From NCBI RefSeq assembly GCF_037038585.1, contig NW_027288510.1, positions 3,477,001 through 3,541,000 on the forward strand: 64,000 nucleotides of DNA, read 5' to 3'. This document shows, piece by piece, positions 55,001-61,000 of the stretch. The notes beneath the pieces are model-generated. The model did no database searches. It was not told the origin of the DNA and saw only the letters and a list, made by a program, of their open reading frames with translations. Position 1 is the stretch's first letter; the number at the start of each line of letters is the position of its first letter. Origin of the DNA: Patagioenas fasciata. Taxonomy: Eukaryota; Chordata; Aves; Columbiformes; Columbidae. The position numbers were made by a program, and so were the translations under genes.

Positions 55001-58000
55001 GCCCTTTGGGGAAGAAGTTGTTCCCCAGATCCAGCCTCAGCCTCCCCTGGTGCAAATTGAGACCATTTCCTCTGCTCCTGGCGCTTGTTCCTGGGGAGCA
55101 GAGCCCGACCCCCCTGGCTCCAAGCTCCTTTCAGGCAGTTCAGAGATCAGAAGGTCTCCCCTCAGCTCCTGTTCTCCAGCTGAACCCCCAGGCCCCTCAG
55201 CTGCTCCTCATACAGCTGCAGCTGGGGGACATCTCAGCTCCTTGAGGGGCCGCTGTAGCTACACACAGCACAGCATTGAGCTGGGCTGAGAAATCATTTT
55301 TATTTTGCAGCAGTTGCTCTCCCAGTAGATGAGCTTTGCACCTCTGCCTCCCTACAGGTATGCTTGAGAAACCTCTGGAGAAAAAGGCTGGTAGGAATTA
55401 TGGCCCTCCAGGTACCAAGAAGCTCGTGTACTTCATTGATGATCTCAACATGCCCGAGGTGGACGCTTACGGGACAGTGCAGCCCCATACGCTGATCCGG
55501 CAGCACCTGGACTACGGCCACTGGTAGGAGCCTGCTTGGGCTTGGTTGTCGGAGACCTTTTTGTTCAGCTCCAGTGCTGGGGAGTGGGTTTGAGAGAATC
55601 TCAAAGCGTGGGTCCCTCTTCCCATTGCATACTGCTGGGCTAGAGCTGGTTGGGAGGCTCTGGGTGAACTGAGAGTTGAGCACCCTCAGGGCTTCCCCTG
55701 TCCCCAGCAAACAAATTCACTTAGAATCACAAAACGTCCTGAGCTGGAAGGGACCCGCAAGGATCATCGAGTCCAGCTCCTGTCCCTGCACAGGACAACC
55801 CCACAGTTCACACCGTGTGTCCGAGGACGTTGTCCATCGCTTCTTTAATACCGCTTGATTGCTTACTCATAGCTGGGTTGAGAGGAGCTTTGCTCTGCTC
55901 TTGCTGTGGCTTGTGACTGTGGTCCCAGTGCAAAGCCTGCGAGGGGAGCGCGATGCTCGGCCTTGCTGCCCCGCGACGCTGAGAGCAGAGGCGGCTGTGG
56001 ATTTGGCCTCAGCTGGGGTGAACCCCCCTGCTGTGAGCACCTAACATTGTCTTCTGTCAGGCAGCAGCAAACAACCATTATCTAGGCAGAGGTGATTTGA
56101 AGGAAAAGCAGTGACTGTTTCGGAAGGAGATTGGTGTGTTTTACACTTTAGCCAGCAGCTCTGTGTGGGACATGAATATTTGCATCTCTCCACAGGGAAT
56201 ACAGGGCAGGGACGCATTGCAATTTCCACTCTCCTCAGCTGTGTGCATGCCTGAGCTCTGCCAAAAGCTTCCGAGGAACAGAGACAGTGGAGCGGAGGCA
56301 GAAATCTTGGGCTGTGGGTGTCAGGGAAGTCAGGCAGATAGAGGGTGAGGGAGCTGCGAGGGAGCGTTGGAGGCACAAGGGGCTGCAGCGAGGAGTAGGG
56401 GGATGCAGTGAGGCGCAGAGGGATGCAACGAGGTGTGGGGGATGGAGTGAGGCATGGGGGATGCAGCGAGGTGCGGTGGGATGCAGCAACGTACAGGGGA
56501 TGCAGCGAGGTGCGGGGGGATGCAGCAACGTACAGGGGATGCAGCGAGGTGCGGGCGGATGCAGCAACGTACAGGGGATGCAGCGAGGTGCGGGGGGATG
56601 CAGCAACGTACAGGGGATGCAGCGAGGTGCGGGGGGATGCAGCAACGTACAGGGGATGCAGCAACGTACAGGGGATGCAGCGAGGTGCGGGGGGATGCAG
56701 CAACGTACAGGGGATGCAGCGAGGTGCGGGGGGATGCAGCAACGTACAGGGGATGCAGCGAGGTGCGGGCGGATGCAGCAACGTACAGGGGATGCAGCGA
56801 GGTGCGGGCGGATGCAGCAACGTACAGGGGATGCAGCGAGGTGCGGGGGGATGCAGCAACGTACAGGGGATGCAGCGAGGTGCGGGGGGATGCAGCAACG
56901 TACAGGGGATGCAGCAACGTACAGGGGATGCAGCGAGGTGCGGGGGGATGCAGCAACGTACAGGGGATGCAGCGAGGTGCGGGGGGATGCAGCAACGTAC
57001 AGGGGATGCAGCGAGGTGCGGGCGGATGCAGCAACGTACAGGGGATGCAGCGAGGTGCGGGGGGATGCAGCAACGTACAGGGGATGCAGCGAGGTGCGGG
57101 GGGATGCAGCAACGTACAGGGGATGCAGCAACGTACAGGGGATGCAGCGAGGTGCGGGGGGATGCAGCAACGTACAGGGGATGCAGCGAGGTGCGGGGGG
57201 ATGCAGCAACGTACAGGGGATGCAGCGAGGTGCGGGCGGATGCAGCAACGTACAGGGGATGCAGCGAGGTGCGGGCGGATGCAGCAACGTACAGGGGATG
57301 CAGCGAGGTGCGGGCGGATGCAGCAACGTACAGGGGATGCAGCGAGGTGCGGGCGGATGCAGCAACGTACAGGGGATGCAGCGAGGTGCGGGCGGATGCA
57401 GCAACGTACAGGGGATGCAGCGAGGTGCGGGCGGATGCAGCAACGTACAGGGGATGCAGCGAGGTGCGGGCGGATGCAGCAACGTACAGGGGATGCAGCG
57501 AGGTGCGGGCGGATGCAGCAACGTACAGGGGATGCAGCGAGGTGCGGGCGGATGCAGCAACGTACAGGGGATGCAGCGAGGTGCGGGCGGATGCAGCAAC
57601 GTACAGGGGATGCAGCGAGGTGCGGGCGGATGCAGCAACGTACAGGGGATGCAGCGAGGTGCGGGCGGATGCAGCAACGTACAGGGGATGCAGCGAGGTG
57701 CGGGCGGATGCAGCAACGTACAGGGGATGCAGCGAGGTGCGGGCGGATGCAGCAACGTACAGGGGATGCAGCAACGTACAGGGGATGCAGCGAGGTGCGG
57801 GCGGATGCAGCAACGTACAGGGGATGCAGCGAGGTGCGGGCGGATGCAGCATGCCATGGGTCCCCTCCCAGACACATCGAGGCCTTCTGCCCATGTGCTC
57901 AGCAGTGCCCACTGGGCACTGTATTGCATGCAGGAAGTTATCATCTCACCAATATAATAGGCTCAGGTAGGATCTCTCAGCAAAGCATATTTTATTAACG

Positions 58001-61000
58001 ATTTTGCAAGGTCGGGTGTTCCACCTAAAGGTAGGCACACAAAACAGGGCAAAAAGCCACTGCTTATATCCACCCCTAATCCCAACTGCAAATTCCCTCC
58101 CCAGTTCCCCGTTGGTTGGGTACGGCAGGGTTTACAGACTACCTGACACTTCCTAGCTGCCCAGGCTCAGTTTACCTGTCTCACGACTCCATTCTAATAA
58201 CCCTTCCCATTATTTCTTTATTTTCATTGAAGGTGTGTTTTCTTGACTGTCTGAATTTTAACCACTGGAATGGTTTTCAATTCCTCCACACCCGCTCTGG
58301 GCAGCCTGGGCCAGGCTCTGGCACCTCCCAGCAAACAAGTTTCTGCTCATGTTCAGATGGAGCCTCCTGTGTTTCAGTCTGTGCCCGTTGCCCCTCACCC
58401 TGGTGCTGGGCACCACTGAACAGAGTCTGGTCCATCCTCTGACAGCCACCCTGAGATATTGATCCCATTGATCAGATCCCTCTCAGCTTCTCTTCTCCAG
58501 CTCAACAGCCCCAGCTCTCTCAGTTTCTTGTCACAAGAAAGGTGCTCCAGATCCCTTAGCATCTTTGTAGCCACCGCTGGACTCTCTCCAGTAATTCCTT
58601 GTCCTTCTTAAACCAGGGAGCCCAGGACTCCCTGTCCTCCCCCGGCAGCAGCAGCCTGCTGACCCTTGTCATGTCCCACCTGGCGCTATGGTTGGGGGAA
58701 GTGTGACTGAGATTTGTCAGTCCCCTGGGTTGGAAAAAAGTACATACAATCCTGAAGGTCCACAAACAAAAGACCTTTATTTTTTGTAGCTTGGTCCAAT
58801 TGGCAAATGACTCAGTGGCAGAAGGATTTATGTTACTTAAGCTCAATCGATAAACAGTTTAGCAGCGAAAAGATTCACATGAAAGAGTTTTGTGGCACAA
58901 GTGGGGCTCTAAACCTTATGTTACTGTATTACTCACAAAAAGGAAGGCAAAGAAATAGGAATATAGGAAGGAAAGAGAGAGGAAGAAAAGAAGGGGAAAG
59001 GAAGGGGGAAGGAAATGGGAAGGGAAGGAAAAGGAAAGGGAAAGGAAAGGTCTCACCACCCTTAGGGCTCCATGGTGTGTTTGAGGGGTTTGTAGTCTCA
59101 GGTCCAGTTCCTATGCAGGAATGCTTGGGTCTGTAGTCAGGGTTCAGCACCCTGTGGTGTGTGGTTCGGTTCCCGTGGTCAGCCCGGTGGGTGGAAGGGT
59201 CCCCAGGGTGGCACCCTGCCTGTGCTGGCACAGGTTTTATAGGGTTTATAGCCCTCGGGATCACCTGGGCTTTTGTGCAGGCATCACTGGGGGTGATTGT
59301 GGAAGATGGGGGAGGCCCGAAGGGTCTCTCAGCCTGGGCCTTGACACCGTGTCGGGCCTGTCAGCGCACAGGCTGCGTGTCCTTCAACACAGCACTGCCT
59401 GTGTCACCCAGCCTTTGTCTGTGGCTGTCACCTCGGCCTTGACATGTAAATCACCATTCACCTGCTCACGATGGCCCGTCTCCCATGACTGGGTGTTGCA
59501 GGGCTGGGTTTGCCACAGTGTTTGAGAGTCACCCTTGTAGTCTCTCACACCCTGTCCCGGGTTGGGATCAAACCAGAGACACTCCTGCTGTTTTCTGCCA
59601 TTTCCATGCAAGTGAAGAGTATGGCCCAGGGGCTTTGCTCAGTGCTTATTACTGATAGAAATATTAGCTACAGGTTGTTGAAGCTGAAGGATTTCCACCA
59701 GGAGCAGGACTCGCGTGTGCCAGGCCGTGTACAGATAGGCCGGCAACCTGGGCCTGGGCCTCATCTTGGCAAGACGCAGAATTTGACCCCCTGAAGACAA
59801 GCGGCCTCTGGCAGCCCAGGGACACGTACTGAGAGAGGCAGTGGCCGTGGTCACTGTGCTGCTGCTTGTGTTTTGCCCGAAGGTACGACCGGACCAAGCT
59901 GTCGCTGAAGGAGATCACGAACGTGCAGTATGTGTCGTGCGTGAACCCGACGGCGGGGAGCTTCACCATCAACCCTCGGCTGCAGGTAAAGCCCTGCACA
60001 ACGGCAGGTGCATCGCTGGGTTTAGTTTGGGGTGGATCATTTAAACGTGAGGTTAGAGGACAACCACTGGCAGATCCTGCTGTTGTTTTATCAGTACAAA
60101 TGGCACGAATCTGTCGAGTGACTGTGATTCCTAATAGTGAAGCACCGAACTGGGTCCCTTATTCCCTTGTTTGTTTTTCCTCGCATTCTGCAGCTCCGTC
60201 AGAGGAGGAAGTCAAAAGTTGCCAGCCAGCTTAACACCTACTTTCAGGACAACCTTCTGGTCCATACAGGCAGATTTTGCCTTCATTTAGCTCGTATTTA
60301 GCTCTGAAGCATGGTGCATTAACGCCGCCTGCTTTCCAGAATTGTCTGATGCAGCTGTCAGTAAAAAGAGGTGTGGGGGAGAAACCCAAACGAAGAAAAC
60401 AGACAAAACTAAAAAAAAACCCAAGCCACACCAAAACACAACAACAACAAAAACCCCAACAAACCCCAAACCAAGCAACCAAACAAAACCAACAAAACAA
60501 AGAACACCAAAACCAACCAACCAACCAAATCCCCCCAAAAACCTAACCGAACAAAAAAACCCCAAGCCAAACAAAAAGCAGTTCAAGCGCTGCTGATAAC
60601 AGAAGATTTGGGAAGAGATCTTAAACATTAGACTTTGATTTTTGGGAGCTGCCAACCGATGGAGGGACTGGGTAGCAGTGAGCAAAATTCATTTCATCAT
60701 GGAGAAACCTAATGACCAGAGTCAGCTTGGACCCTGGCTCCTCTTCAGCAAGGTGTGGAGTTAAAATGAAGTGTCCCATGGGCAACTTTGCAAGTTCCAA
60801 ATTAGTAAAGAGGTCCTCTGGGAGATGGCACCTTCCAGGGGCTGCTCTTAATAGAGACAGTGACTGGGCTTTGTCAGAGGTCGGTGGGACCTTCAGAGCC
60901 CTTTGGCTCTTCAATGGACTGCACTTCCAGTGTAGCATTGGTGAGATGCAGTTGAAAATCCCTGGTTTAGTGAGCAGAGTGATGTCACTTCCCACCTGAG

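Noticed and set aside
56459-57850. CRISPR-like regular array
   Set aside because: The units are contiguous and lack unique spacers, and the setting is a vertebrate intron.
56041-57998. Overlapping ORFs of 514-623 codons on both strands
   Set aside because: They are all produced by the 39-base minisatellite, in which no frame has a stop. No conserved domain or codon bias is present.
60277-60596. Lysine/proline/asparagine-rich ORFs
   Set aside because: They translate the A/C-rich low-complexity stretch and have no coding character.
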